Source: Epichloe hybrida
Lineage: Eukaryota; Ascomycota; Sordariomycetes; Hypocreales; Clavicipitaceae
NCBI GenBank assembly: GCA_019022495.1
Contig: JAFEKR010000108.1
Coordinates: 1 to 54,090 of the forward strand
Direction of reading: 5' to 3'
DNA length: 54,090 bases
Shown here: positions 43,401-54,090 of the stretch, in pieces
Layout: the number at the start of each line of letters is the position of its first letter
Position numbering within the stretch: the stretch's first letter is position 1
The notes under the pieces: generated by a model
The model's database searches: none
What the model was told of the DNA's origin: nothing
What the model saw: only the letters and a program-made list of their open reading frames with translations
Translations under genes and position numbers: made by a program

Positions 43401-45403
43401 ATCTCATCGAAAAAGATGATGCTGGGTTGGGTTTTCCTAGCTTCCTCAAACAAGAGGCGCAGCTGTTTCTCGGCTTCGCCAACCCATTTACTCAGAGCAT
43501 CGGCACCTTTTCGCATGTAGAAGGAGATCTTGCGCCCTCCCGAGCCGACAGAATTGGCCAAAGCCCGAGCCAGCAACGTTTTACCAGTACCTGGAGGCCC
43601 GTGAAACAACACACCGCGAGGCGGGGTGACATGAAACCTGGTGAAGAGCTCAGGATACAGCAGCGGGAGTTGAACCATTTCCTTGAGCTGATCGATATGG
43701 CTCTGCAAACCTCCCACGTTGCTGAAGTCAACATTCATGTCCACGCCTAGCGGGTCGGCATCGGCGAGAGCTTTCCTATCCTTGATCTTGCCGACATTCG
43801 GGGTTGCTTCGGCGTTGAAGCCGGGAACACCTGGCAATAAGCCTCCGGGTGGTGCGCCGGCGGTTGGCGTCATGCCAATGTTGCCAGCAATACTTGACCT
43901 GTGAACCTTTTCGTCGTCGCTGCTGTCTGAATCAACGCCACCGGCTGCACCAGTACCCCAAGGGCCGCTGAGGAGAGCGCCGCCGCCGCCGCCGCCGCCG
44001 AAAGGCCCAAAGGTCGTGTTGAGATTTCGCTCCCATCCGAGACTTGCACCTCCTTTCCGGCGCCGTGCCGGGGTAGGTGCGGGATCTTCCACCTCGTCTT
44101 CGATATTTGCAGCAGTCAAAGGTGGCATATAGTAATTGACCCTGGTACGAGCCCGACGGGATTCTTGGTAAACAATAGGAGACTCATCCCTTGGTCGCCG
44201 TCGAGGCCGAGACGACTTTCGCAGTTCGCGTGCTTCTTCATTCAATTCGTCCAAGTCGACATCCAGTTCGTCCTCGCCGGAATCACCGCCACGGCGGGAG
44301 TTTCGTGCGCTGCGCCTATTCCTTCTCCCTCTTGGTGTAGGGCTTTCCACCTCATCAACCTTGTTCTGGGACATGACCTCATCCTCTGAATCATCTCCAG
44401 GCTCGAAATCGCTGCTGGGCTCTTGGGTAGATTTCTTGGAGCGGCCACGGGTCAAGCGACGAGACGTGGCAGCGGCGTCCTCTGTAGTCTTAGCCACGCC
44501 CTTGGCCTCTGCCTGCAAAGCTTCCGCCCTTGCCGCACGAGTCCTACGCGTGACAGGGACATCATCGTCGTCGTCATCAACGAGTGACGCAGCAGCTTTG
44601 TCCTTGGCAGGCTGAGCGTTGTCTTTGTCTTCTGTCTCGACCACTTCCACCACGCTCTCGTCCCCCAATTCCTTCTTCTCGACAGCCCGGTATTCGTGAG
44701 AAAGCTCATCGGGCTCATCGGCATCGTGAGCGGCACGACTGCTGCTTTCTTGTGTTGCCTCTTCGATCGTTTCCGGTGCTACATGCAATGCTTTCGCTGA
44801 GCGGGAAGGTCGACGGGTTCGTGTGAATGCTTCGGGGCTTTGGCTGTGGGAGTCGCGAGAGGCTACTGCGTGCCTACCAGAGTTGGACAACTCGACGAAC
44901 TCCTCCGCCTCGGTTGTACTAGCACGGGTTGCTCTCCGTCTAACACCTTCTGTGGACGCCTTGGGAACTTTAAGCTTTACAAGTCTTCTCGTCGATGGTC
45001 CTTCCGACTCCTCAGCTTCTTGTCCTGCATCGTCCGAATCGCCGACGACCGCCTCCACTACCCCCGAATCGGCACTGCTTTCCCTGTAGTTGTGTTGAGT
45101 TCGAGCTGCTTTCCTTGTACGGCGTCCTGCTGCGTTAACAGGTACATCCTCATCTGCCGTCTCCTCCTCTGCGAATGAGCCCTCTGCCATGCTGTCAGAC
45201 AGGATCTCGTCGTCCTCATCGATATCAGAGCCTCGATATCTGTGGCCCCTTCTCCGACCGCTGCTGGGCCGGGAACCTCGCGATGGCCGGACTTTCTTGG
45301 AACTTCTGGGAGCTCTCGTCTCTGAGGGGTCGAAGTTCTCGTCTTCGGGATCCGACTTGTTAGGATCAAAGTGCTCCAACACTCTCTTCCGCTTATTGCC
45401 CAT
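40452..45403 (-). CDS. YTA7: Yta7/ATAD2-family bromodomain AAA ATPase
   Basis: Chromatin AAA+ ATPase (yeast Yta7, fission yeast Abo1, human ATAD2) that handles histone H3-H4 and sets nucleosome density. Exons on the minus strand are 45403-42587, 42505-42230 and 42155-40452, giving 1598 residues. A long acidic, Arg-rich N-terminal tail (about 1-460) is followed by AAA domain 1 with Walker A GPPGTGKT (near 603), Walker B IIFFDEIDG and an arginine-finger region. AAA domain 2 is degenerate: its P-loop reads GVQGMGQTY, with Gln for the essential Lys, as known for this family. A bromodomain-like region lies at about 1090-1215. The Ser/Gln-rich tail is probably disordered. A GGCGGC run encodes polyglycine near residue 470. 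Confidence 0.93.
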
Positions 45404-47585
45404 GACGACAGAGTGTGAGATGTGGGACTTGAAAATGAGCTGAATACGAGACTAGTTCAAGAGAAAGATATACGTGGTTCGTGTAAAAAGACGTCGAGAA
45501 ATGACTGTTGCAAGGGAGAAGGGTTAGCATTGTCAGCAACACCCCAAGGGCAACGCAGTCAAGGGGGTCATTTCAGCAAAAGGGTGACACAATAGGCGCT
45601 GTCTAAAGGAGAAAGCAAACTACCAAATATCCCGACATCTTTTTTTTTTCACGTGTGGCATGGCAATGGGGTAAGTGCTTACCTTGATCGCTGGGCGGCA
45701 CTTGATGATTCAAATGGGCATGGGATGCACAAAATAAGTCGGAGGATGGAACCGACAAGCTCGACGATGTACAAGGGATTGCGAATGCCCAGCGTAATGC
45801 AGATAGATGCTAGATGATGCTGTGGACGCTGTAGGCGCAAGAAAAAGCGGGCGGGTTGCCAGAGCAAAAGTAGTGAGTGCGCCAATGTTTGGACAAGACA
45901 GGAATCACGGCGCTGCGTGATGGTTGCGCCAACCGATGGGCAGTTTCGAGATAATGGAGTGCGCGCGTCGCTGTCGTGACTAGTAGGGGTGATTCACGTG
46001 CAGGCAGGAGGAGTTGGCGAATGAGAGCGGCCCCAGCTGTCAAGAATGCCCGGAAGAAGGCTCCACAACAGTCAGCAAATCCCAAGAATGCACGACTAGA
46101 AAGCGCGATCGGGCCATGAGTTGCATTGCATCTAGCTTCAATTCGATCATTGTTTGAAGCTGATTTACGCAGAGATTAGATGCTTTGAAATACATGTTCA
46201 CCTATTTCAAAATTCGGAAATCTCTGTAGGTTGCCCGCATTCTCGTCATTAGGCGCTCATTTTGAAGGTATTTTCAAGTGCGAAGAGGCGAACCGTTGTT
46301 CTCAATTATTCTTGATAGAATCATGGCATCTGGATTCGAGATTAGATCTTTTCCCGGCATTCGAAAGTGCCATGACGCCATTGTTTGTCGCGGCTCTGCT
46401 CAAAGCTCCCTCTCAGTGCAGCGATTCAGGCTGCGTCAGTTGACACGCTCGAGAATGGATGGATTCCTCAGGCATTCACCAGGGCAGTCCAGTTGCCGTA
46501 GCCAATAGCAGTGTCGCTCGCGTACCTTACTTATACCCTAATCCGTAGTTGCCTCATCCGTATTAGCTGCTCGCCACTTGCTCCGTACCCTAGCCGCAGA
46601 AGTGGACTCTCTCTTCGGAAATAAAGAAAAAGAAGCATCGAATCAAGCGGACACAAGCATTATTGCCAGCGGGTGCAAGTTGGCTGATCCTGCGATCCTG
46701 CTCATGCACTCGAAGATGACAAGTCTCTATCAATGCCAGAGACAATAAATTATATCACGCCGTGTGACGTACTTTCTTCCACCAAGCTTCTACTCCCTTC
46801 CAGTTCCGGTGTTGTTGAACGCAATAACCCACTCATTGTGCCAGTGAAGTGGCGCCAATATCTTCATGGACCCCTTGTAGCATCCTGGGCTGATGTGCCA
46901 GCGTTGACTCACGTACTCCGGATCCGTACAGAGCACAGAGTATTCAGTACAGCTTCGTTGATAGGACAAGCGGCCAATCGAGCAGCCGGGCCGTGGGAAA
47001 AAGCTTGGCATTTCACGGTCCCAACCCAGCATGACATGACCAACCGGCGACGAAAACACGGCCCGGAGCGAGGCTAACTATTAAATTTAATTTAGGGACA
47101 CTTGTTCCTCCTCATCCCCACTGGATTCGTCAAAGTGCCCCCAACCGGCTAGTCCGGTCGTGCACTGCGGAGTATGTACACTGCTGACCTCAGCCTATGA
47201 AGTCAAGCTCTTTCCTGTGGTCCGTGGACGAGCTCAAATGAAGAAGAACTGGGGGGGAAGATAAGCCGCATGGGCCGAGAGCCGGGTACGCATCATGGCA
47301 CTATCAGGAAGCTGAAATGTGACCACAGTTCCGTCCATTCTCTCCGTGATCCAGCTGTTTTCTCCTCCCGCTGTGTGCAGGCTTGTGTGTTCGGATCGGA
47401 AATCATTCCCACGCACCTGGTCGTGCGAGCATTCTTCTCCACGCAGCGCGCTGTTGAGACGAGCACGAATCAATCAATTGATCCCATGGAGCTTGAAAGC
47501 GTCTCCTAATCAGTCAGCCCATTCATACAACGCCAACGCCAACGCCCTCAAGCCATCCAGCCGCTCACCTCTCTTGTTCGTCGCC
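45404..47585. promoter_or_regulatory. Long intergenic region with the Yta7 promoter
   Basis: About 2.2 kb between Yta7 (-) and the small CGRHTDQ gene (+). A T10 run lies near 45641. Partial CGGAGTA/CTCCGGA motifs occur near 46915-46930 and 47165-47175. A frame at 46733-47077 has weak, non-protein-like composition. No convincing gene is seen. Confidence 0.4.
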
Positions 47586-47989
47586 ATGGACCGCTCCTCT
47601 CGTGCTGCCCCCCCGCCGCCTCTTAACCTGGCGTCCCTGCCCCCCAACAAGTTCAAGTTTGGCAGGAGCAACACCGCCGACTCGTTCGCAGCGTCCACTC
47701 CCAATAGCAAGGTCAGTAACTCCTTGAGGAAATATCCGTGCGATCCATCAATCCATCTTGCATGCTGACTTGGCTCCTCCATCAGCGTTCTGCATCCTAC
47801 TCCAGCTCCGCGTCCAGCTCCTTCGCGTCGTCTTTCCCTTCTCTCCGCAAGACATCCACCAATCTAAACCTCATCAAGTCCACTCCCACGGTCAATGTTC
47901 ACACCACCTGTGGTCGTCACACGGACCAGCTGCTGTTCGGTGGACCGTCACTCAAGGATCTCGCTCGTTCTTTGAAGAAGAAGTTTTAA
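47586..47989 (+). CDS. Small conserved-looking fungal protein with CGRHTDQ motif
   Basis: Exons 47586-47711 and 47786-47989 encode 109 residues. The 74-nt intron has a GTCAGT donor, a CTGAC branch site near 47765 and a CAG acceptor, and the frame continues cleanly (STPNSK-RSASYSSS). The N-terminal two thirds are Pro/Ser-rich and probably disordered. The end, VNVHTTCGRHTDQLLFGGPS followed by LKDLARSLKKKF, is dense in specific residues and looks conserved. I believe similar CGRH...LFGG tails occur in small uncharacterised fungal proteins, but I cannot name a family or function. The single Cys and His make a metal site alone unlikely; a peptide-like binding motif is possible. Confidence 0.65.
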
Positions 47990-48264
47990 ATGAGGGCCTG
48001 CCAGTCACATGCCAACAAAATTGCATATTCTCAAATGAACTGATACACACACAGTCGTTACTGGCTGGTACGGAACGACGACAAAAGTACTTACGAATTT
48101 ATGATGAAGAGGGATGGAATTGGTGTGTTTCTTCTTCTTCTTCTTCTCCTCCTCATAGTGAGGCGGCAGGATCGAAAGATACCCAATACTGTGCGGAGGC
48201 CATTTGACGAATATAAAACAACCATTTACATGGGCCAAAAATCTAGAGTAGTGTCTTCTACGAA

Positions 48265-48634
48265 TCATGACAAGAAGCTGGTCAACGCCCTTCGTGACAT
48301 GATAATCGCACCCCTGCTTCGTGCAAACTCAGCTTCGTATGTTCCCGGCGCGTGATATCTTTTCTCGTCCGCGGCAGCGTATGTCTTTTGCAACTCGATC
48401 CAATACTCTTCGTGGTCCACGGCTGTGATCTCGCGCTGGGAAACTCGTATGCTATCCTGATCCTGATCGCAAATCCGAACCCGACTGCCCACGATCCCAG
48501 CCCCAACAGTCTCTATGGACCGCAGCATGTTCTGCACAAGCTATTCCCAGGCCATTCGCAGGGTACCAACGCCTCTTGTTGAAGTATCTACATACTCGCC
48601 CAGTCCAGTATTGATTTTTTCTGATTTTGTTCAT
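48265..48634 (-). CDS. Hypothetical small spliced gene or relic
   Basis: Exons on the minus strand, 48634-48596 and 48531-48265, are joined across a well-formed 64-nt intron (GTATGT donor, GCAG acceptor), giving 101 residues. The second exon is protein-like (SIETVGAGIVGSRVRICDQD, DHEEYWIELQKTYAAADEKR). An alternative reading runs straight through the intron as EYVDTSTRGVGTLRMAWE-stop-LVQNML, where TAG at 48541-48543 would be a mutated Gln codon, which would make this a pseudogene. No family is recognised in either case. Confidence 0.38.
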
Positions 48635-49248
48635 CAATCGTCATGGCCAACGCATAGGATTTCTACTAATGTATTTTCACTGCTCATTATGTGCTGCACC
48701 TAGCTAGGGGGATCATGAATATTTATTAATGATGGAGTTTTTTGTTAGTTCTTCAACAGTCATCATCGAGGTGAATATTAATAACTGACTTTACAAGATG
48801 CACAATGATTCGTCAAACCGGAACAGACTTGAGAGTCGCAGAATGCCACCAAACGCGACAAAGTTCGCTGCGGCTCGTTTGTGACTATAGTTGAACCTTG
48901 AGAGTGTTGCCTACACTATAAAACGTTAGCATCCATCTTTCCTCTACGGCCGTGATTCGTCCCTCTTTTATTAATTCTTCCATCTTCTTACAACTAACCC
49001 TTGCACATTGAAAGCTCTGCTATGAACTCGGAACCTCACGCAAAGAAAATAAGCCTTGTTTCCTGAATCAATCCTACTACTCTCTTCATCACACCGTGAC
49101 TCTCCTTTTGGGGCGCCATCCCGTATAGGTTAGTTGCGATACCGCGGGTCGGATGACCAATGCAGGAATCGACAGGACTTGCCAAAAATCCCACACCGTG
49201 GACACCCCATCGAATCTTTGTGTGTGACAGCTTCAACATGCACTCGTC
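48635..49248. other. Intergenic, nothing recognised
   Basis: Mixed composition with TTAATTATT-type AT patches near 48715-48785. No coding or RNA feature is visible. Confidence 0.4.
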
Positions 49249-49467
49249 TCATTTGTTGAGCTTTTTCAGCCCGATCAAGGTGTCGAGAAGTCGATGCTGT
49301 AGCTGGTTCCAGTATTGACGGGTATCGAACCACAACCGCAGCCTTTTGTCGTGGACCTCAACCTCGAAGCAAGGTAATGTGAGTCGTGACAGCTCGGAGT
49401 GGGAGCAATACGAATGTTCGGGCATCCACCGCATTCTACTGTAGTACACGGTCTGCGAGCTCGTCAT
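49249..49467 (-). CDS. Hypothetical short ORF or gene fragment
   Basis: From the ATG at 49467 a 72-residue frame has gene-like codon choice and a charged, amphipathic end (CFEVEVHDKRLRLWFDTRQY). The frame stays open upstream to about 49659 without another ATG, so this may be the last exon of a larger or decayed gene. The family is not recognised. Confidence 0.33.
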   Translation of the reverse strand: MTSSQTVYYSRMRWMPEHSYCSHSELSRLTLPCFEVEVHDKRLRLWFDTRQYWNQLQHRLLDTLIGLKKLNK

Positions 49468-51273
49468 GAAAATATGACGCGCATGGTGCAGTGTGTCGTG
49501 ACATTTCCGCGTGTCGCCTGTCACAATCGGTGATAACCGTCTTACTACCCCGGTGTCGCTGGGTCTTAGACTCTTACTAGGACTAGCGGAGTCACGTGCG
49601 GAGCACTCAGGGCAGCCCGCCCACAATGAGCTCAATGGCTCGGGTAATAATTCGTCCAACGCGTAATAACCCCTTTTAGCTGGACTATTTAGATCAGCAT
49701 CGCAGCCCCAACAAAACTTGTCAGGACCTCTACTGTATTACAGATTTGTCACTTGTTTGTTAAGAAGTCATGACCCTGGACGCCATCGGACAAGTCAAAA
49801 TGCTCAGACGAGAAAGAGTCCGCATGACTCCCACCCTGTTTCGGACGGCACATCGACATAAAGTCTGTAACACGCTAGACGCATGATTTCCAGCCCGGAT
49901 GAAGATCAGCACGTGGGTTTCAAGTTGCGGAGACGACGTTGAAATACAGCTTCAATTTTGGGCTCGATTCGAACATTCGGGTCCATGATCCCCTCAAACT
50001 AATTGGGTTTCTCGGATAAAAACATGAGTCCAAGGGTTCAATATCATAGGGCAATCTCGAAAAGGACGTCAGAGCACACCGATCTGGAGATATGAACTGA
50101 ATTTGTAAACAAGAGACATGGGATGAATCGGTCTTGACTCTTGACAACCTGAGGATTTCCAGCCCTGCACGAGCGATACTCCCACTTGCAACTGCGTCCA
50201 CATGTACGGGTCCGTAGGTTAGGAGGAACTATACTCACCTCGTATTATAGGATGCTCTTTTCATATCAGGCTGAATCCCCATGACGTTTGTCTCTTCAGC
50301 TCCAGTGAGTAGGGTAGTCCACCCGGAGAGGAATAAAGACAATCAGACAACATTGTAAGCGAAACGAGCAACCCACTGAAGATCGCTGTCAGCGAGTTTC
50401 AACTACCTTATTGGATCCCGAACGGTTCAGCTTAGCATCAACTTTGAAGACGACAAAAGTGGAAAATAGCGAATCGAAAGAGAAGCACAAAGCCAGTGCG
50501 CCCGAAGGACCGCTGCTCCCCTGACGGGACTTGCCCTACCTTTCATGTGGCTTCCCATCATGCATTGGACTAATAAGGCAGATGTCAGGTGTCAATAGTC
50601 CGTCTCAAGCCCACTCGTCCTTTCGACCTGCATAGCCATTGCCCTCACATGTGAATTGTTAGTAGTCTTAGGCCATTCGATACAAGAAGTAGCACGAGTA
50701 ATACTGGTTGAGTGGCAAAGCAAAGAATGAACTTGCCCCAGGACTTTCATTAGCTGAGCTCGACGAGTCTCGAAATCGATGGCATCGAGTTAAAAACGGC
50801 GAGTTAGAAGACGATGTCGGGCGTTGGGGGCTCGGGAAGGACCCCGAGGCCGCTACTCGTCGATAGGAAGGATGGCTCGTCCGTTTCACCGGCAGAGAGT
50901 GAATGCTGATTAGAAAAGAAGGTTGCCAGGGGCTGGCTAATAATAACAATCTTTTTTGATTTCCCCACACCAAGATCTCTTGCTGTCTGGTTAATTACTA
51001 TTCCGTATGGCATCTGCCGCTGTTTGCGTGCCCTGCACCTGCCTTGCCACCCTGCTTATAATGGAGCAACAGGATCCTGCCCCCTACTTCTTTGCAGTCT
51101 GCATGTCTCATTTTCGAGGCTTGCATGAATATGTATGAGTTCCTGCAAAAGACGGAACGGTTAACTACATGCGAGAAAGACATCGCCCACATCACATCTG
51201 ACGATAGAACTTGCACAAGCAGCTGCTCCGAGACCGAACCCAAGCACGACAATGAGCTAATCACGTTCTTGCA

Positions 51274-51924
51274 TACGGAGTACAGTAATGTCTTACAATG
51301 GACATTGAGCATGTCATGGTGAGTGTCGTACTGTCTTGCGGCTTGCCGCGGACCTGTGAATCAAGGGACAGCCCCCCCGGTCTCATCTTTCCTCCATCCA
51401 CGATCTGCTTTATAATAAAGAAGTAATCCGTAATCCGTAATCCGTACTCCGTACTCCGTAGTATCAAGCATTTAGCACTCAACGTACAAATCCCGCAGAA
51501 AAGAATTGTCATTAATAACCACCGCAATCCACTGTTGGCAAATAATAAACCAGGACCTGGTTTTCAAGGGCCCGTAATAATGGTTCCGGCCCAGAGCTGT
51601 CAAGGCGATTAATTCAAAATTCCGGGACCTGTAACACAGACTACGGAGTACACACGTCGTCCAAAGCCTCAAGAGTTATTACAGAGTACTCCGTAGATGC
51701 TATTCAAAAACCTTTCTTTCTGCCGTGGTTGTGCAACGCTGCCACCGCCTGCGACCGTGCTTTTCTGTCAGAATGACCGAGGCGTCGCCTACGTCAAAAA
51801 GCATTCTGGCTAGGTATTATGTAGACTCCAGACGAATGAGGAAGGGTGATGAAAGGTGACGACTGCAAGTACGGGGCTCGCGATAATAGCTTGAATTGTC
51901 TGAAACCCATTTGTCTACGGAGTA
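51274..51924. repeat. Cluster of TACTCCGTA/TACGGAGTA motifs
   Basis: Exact 9-mers occur at 51274-51282, 51445-51453, 51452-51460, 51642-51650, 51687-51695 and 51916-51924. They are accompanied by GTAATCCGTAATCCGTAATC at 51424-51443. Two more copies lie in the OPT/KAS promoter at 32787-32806. Confidence 0.8.
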
Positions 51925-52964
51925 TGCTGTCCATGGATGGCTCCCAATTGGCAAGCCAAGGAATCAGTCTGTATTTGGCTCCAGAAGGTCTGGTACAGTG
52001 GGTTGTAATTACGAGCTTTTGCAGCTGCGAGGGGTCTCCAGTTTGGCTGGTTCGCGCCGGTGTCCATTTTGGCCACGGATCCCCTGCTTAGCGCCAGACG
52101 CATCAATGCCACAGGCTGGCCCACAGCTTGTTGAGCCATAAGAACAGTCCAATCAGACTGACCAGACAGGCCCCCCCCCTTGCGGCCACGGTGCATAAAC
52201 TCGACTGCCGATTTTCCCCGACGCCAAAAAAAAGGAATGTAATCCGTACTTGAAAGAAAAACGCAAGTGAATGATTGAGATGGAAAAACGTTGTGCAATC
52301 AGCCAGTCTGCTGGCTTTGATATTCGCTCTCATTACACCACTCCACGTGGCTGCTGTAATAGACTAACCACTACGAGGCAAGATAACGTAGCAGATCGAG
52401 TACTCGTATTCCACCCGTCGCATACGGAGTGACGGAGTTCACGCCCCGAATCCGGGCCAGGCATGCGACCCTTATTGTCCGGAGGGTATGGACCTGTCTC
52501 GCACGCTCGTGTCTGGCACGCAATGGGGTCCAGAGGCACAGCAAATCACAATAATAATAAAAAATACTGTGGTGCTTTGTTGGTTGGCCCGAACCGACAT
52601 GCAGCTCTCTTATCAACCACGCCTCGGTCGAAATACCATTTCATTGTAAATAATCCGTATGTACATGTTACTGTATGACCAACTTGCAAGCCCCGCCATC
52701 GGCAGAGAAAGCCTTGCACCAAACTAGAAGGGAAGGGGGAAGCTCCATATTACCCTGTGATTCGAGTAAGTCAAACCCATGCACGACTCCTGCATAGTAG
52801 GGACTGATATTAACTTGCCACGACTTCTGATGGGCGGCTTTGTTGCGTCGCGACTCTCCTTTTCCAGCCCTAACAACTAAGCATCAAGCATTCAGAAGAT
52901 TTCCAAGTCCATCCCAGACAAGTGCAGAGATACAGCCCACTGTAAGCTTAGTGCTTGCACCCAG

Positions 52965-53004
52965 CCGCTGACACCCGCTGACACCCGCCGACACCCGCCG
53001 ACAC
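52965..53004. repeat. 10-bp tandem array, four copies
   Basis: Units of (C/G)GACACCCGC/CTGACACCCG repeat head to tail and decay at both ends. The array is non-coding. Confidence 0.75.
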
Positions 53005-53399
53005 AAACACTGACATGCACTGTGGCGTCCATGGCACAGCACTATGCCACCGAACTGGCGAAGCTCCGTTGCTGGACGTGGATTGCCGCAGTGCCGCCTA
53101 GCTGCGGCTTTTGAAGCCCCGTTGCTACAGGGCACAAGCGCCTGTACAATCACTGAGAGAGTCACGTTGCCAGTCGTCCAGCTTGCGTCGTTGCGTGTTA
53201 TTATTCTGCACTCACTGTCACTGCAACTGCCCAATCTGACCTGCCCACCAACAAAGGAGTGTCCCGTCCGATTCCCCAAACATTGATTTGCCGTTCATTA
53301 CATGCAGACCGCTGACATTCGTTCGCTCTTGCTGCCGCCTACCGCCCACAGCCCCCCCAGCTTGGTTAGTCCAGGAGCCCAGACCAGCCGTTGCCACTG

Positions 53400-54090
53400 G
53401 CTTTTTGCTCTACTGCTGCGCGTTTACCTGCTGTCACCCACCAACTCGCAGACTCGTCCTGCCACACACCCTCGCCAAGTGGTTCTGTGGCCTACGTGAA
53501 AGTCCGTCCTCGCATCCTCCTCCCGCTTTACTCCATCATCAACACCACACACCACTTGTCTCGCCGACCTCTTTTTTTTTTTCTTCCTGTTCCTCTTTCC
53601 TTCATCTCCACCATCATCTTCATCTCTCCTTCTTGGTCCCTCCCCTTCCCTTCCCCTTTTCTAACCGCCTCTCAGCACCCACCCACCAGCACGCGAAGAC
53701 CGCCTTCCGGATCCTCAATCCGTCTGGTGCGAAACCCCTTTCTTCACCTACCTCGCCTCCGAGCCCTCCTCCTCTCTCCACCGATTTGCAACTCGTGTCG
53801 TGTCTCTTCTTCTCGTTCGTCTTTACGTGCCGTCTCTACGTTTTTGAGCGTTTCGTTGCCTACATCGACCCAGCAAGTCTTGCCTCGTCCTCTCCTTGGC
53901 CTTTGCTCCCAGTCTTTGGCCATTCCAGAGGCGTGCCATCACTCGTCCTTCCATCGATTGTAATACCCTTGCACGTACTTGTCGACCTCTCATTCCTCGT
54001 CGATCAAACACGAAGATTGAGAAAGCGTTCACTCCGCAGACGGGCTATCATTCATGTGCTTTTGACTCATGTTCTGTCCGAACTAGGTTG
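53400..54090 (+). promoter_or_regulatory. Pyrimidine-rich promoter/leader of a gene beyond the window
   Basis: From about 53510 to 53900 the + strand is dominated by C and T, including a T11 run at 53571-53581 and CTTCC/CATC-rich tracts. Long CT-rich tracts just before or within 5' leaders are common in strongly expressed filamentous-fungal genes. The open frame through it (53391-53963) has only Ser/Pro/Leu low complexity and is not credible as protein. The start codon of the presumed gene is not in the window. Confidence 0.4.

Larger units (their letters stand above)
49660..53399. other. Gene-poor interval with scattered short motifs
   Basis: No frame here has convincing protein character on either strand. 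Features seen are the TACTCCGTA/TACGGAGTA cluster (51274-51924), a TGACACCCGC-type array (52965-53004) and several short AT patches. No tRNA or rRNA was recognised. Confidence 0.45.

Noticed and set aside
43971..43999. GGCGGC repeat as an independent microsatellite
   Set aside because: It encodes a polyglycine run inside Yta7 and keeps the frame.
46733..47077. 114-codon frame between Yta7 and the CGRHTDQ gene
   Set aside because: Mixed composition without any domain, motif or splice support; probably chance.
51424..51460. TAATCCG/TACTCCG repeats as telomeric sequence
   Set aside because: Fungal telomeres are mostly TTAGGG-type; this is short, internal and mixed in unit.
53391..53963. 190-codon frame at the right edge
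   Set aside because: Ser/Pro/Leu-only composition comes from a pyrimidine-rich tract; better explained as promoter/leader.

Overview
The window looks like chromosomal DNA of a filamentous ascomycete, most likely a sordariomycete. The genes have short introns (mostly 50-120 nt, GTAAGT/GTATGT-like donors, CTAAC/CTGAC-like branch points). The protein set is typically fungal (STT3, Atp21/Tim11, Cem1-type KAS, Cbp3, Yta7, fungal OPT transporter). One compartment is extremely AT/TpA-rich, the mark of repeat-induced point mutation (RIP). I cannot name the species.

Region 1 (1-9660) is an AT-rich transposon graveyard without intact genes. Two stretches still read as protein only if TAA/TAG codons are taken as former Gln codons, as RIP would produce. 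Two elements (2947-4809 and 5335-6942) keep hAT-like features: CAGAG-type inverted termini, subterminal ACTAC arrays and perfect 8-bp target-site duplications. A 613-bp element (7152-7764) has 177-bp LTRs (TGTAAG...CTTACA), a perfect 5-bp target duplication, a purine tract and a tRNA-like T-arm, so it looks like a miniature LTR retrotransposon (TRIM). Several tandem arrays complete the block, which ends abruptly near 9660.

Region 2 (9661-45403) is gene-dense housekeeping DNA. In order: a RAD53/CHK2-type checkpoint kinase (+); a three-CxxC protein of unknown function (-); oligosaccharyltransferase STT3 (-); ATP synthase subunit e (-); cytoplasmic dynein intermediate chain (+); tubulin cofactor E (-); a peroxisomal MaoC hydratase with a SKL end (-); an OPT oligopeptide transporter carrying an in-frame stop in a 27-nt micro-exon (-); a mitochondrial-type beta-ketoacyl synthase (+); the cytochrome bc1 chaperone Cbp3 (+); dihydrofolate reductase (-); a kappa-class glutathione transferase with a SKL end (-); an HSDL2-like short-chain dehydrogenase (+); and the Yta7/ATAD2 bromodomain AAA ATPase (-). 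They are independent genes, not an obvious pathway cluster. Several serve mitochondria (Atp21, KAS, Cbp3) or peroxisomes (MaoC, GST kappa).

Region 3 (45404-54090) is gene-poor. It holds a small conserved-looking protein with a CGRHTDQ motif, two weak hypothetical genes, a local cluster of TACTCCGTA/TACGGAGTA motifs near 51.3-51.9 kb, and at the right edge a long pyrimidine-rich stretch that looks like the promoter and 5' leader of a gene beginning outside the window.
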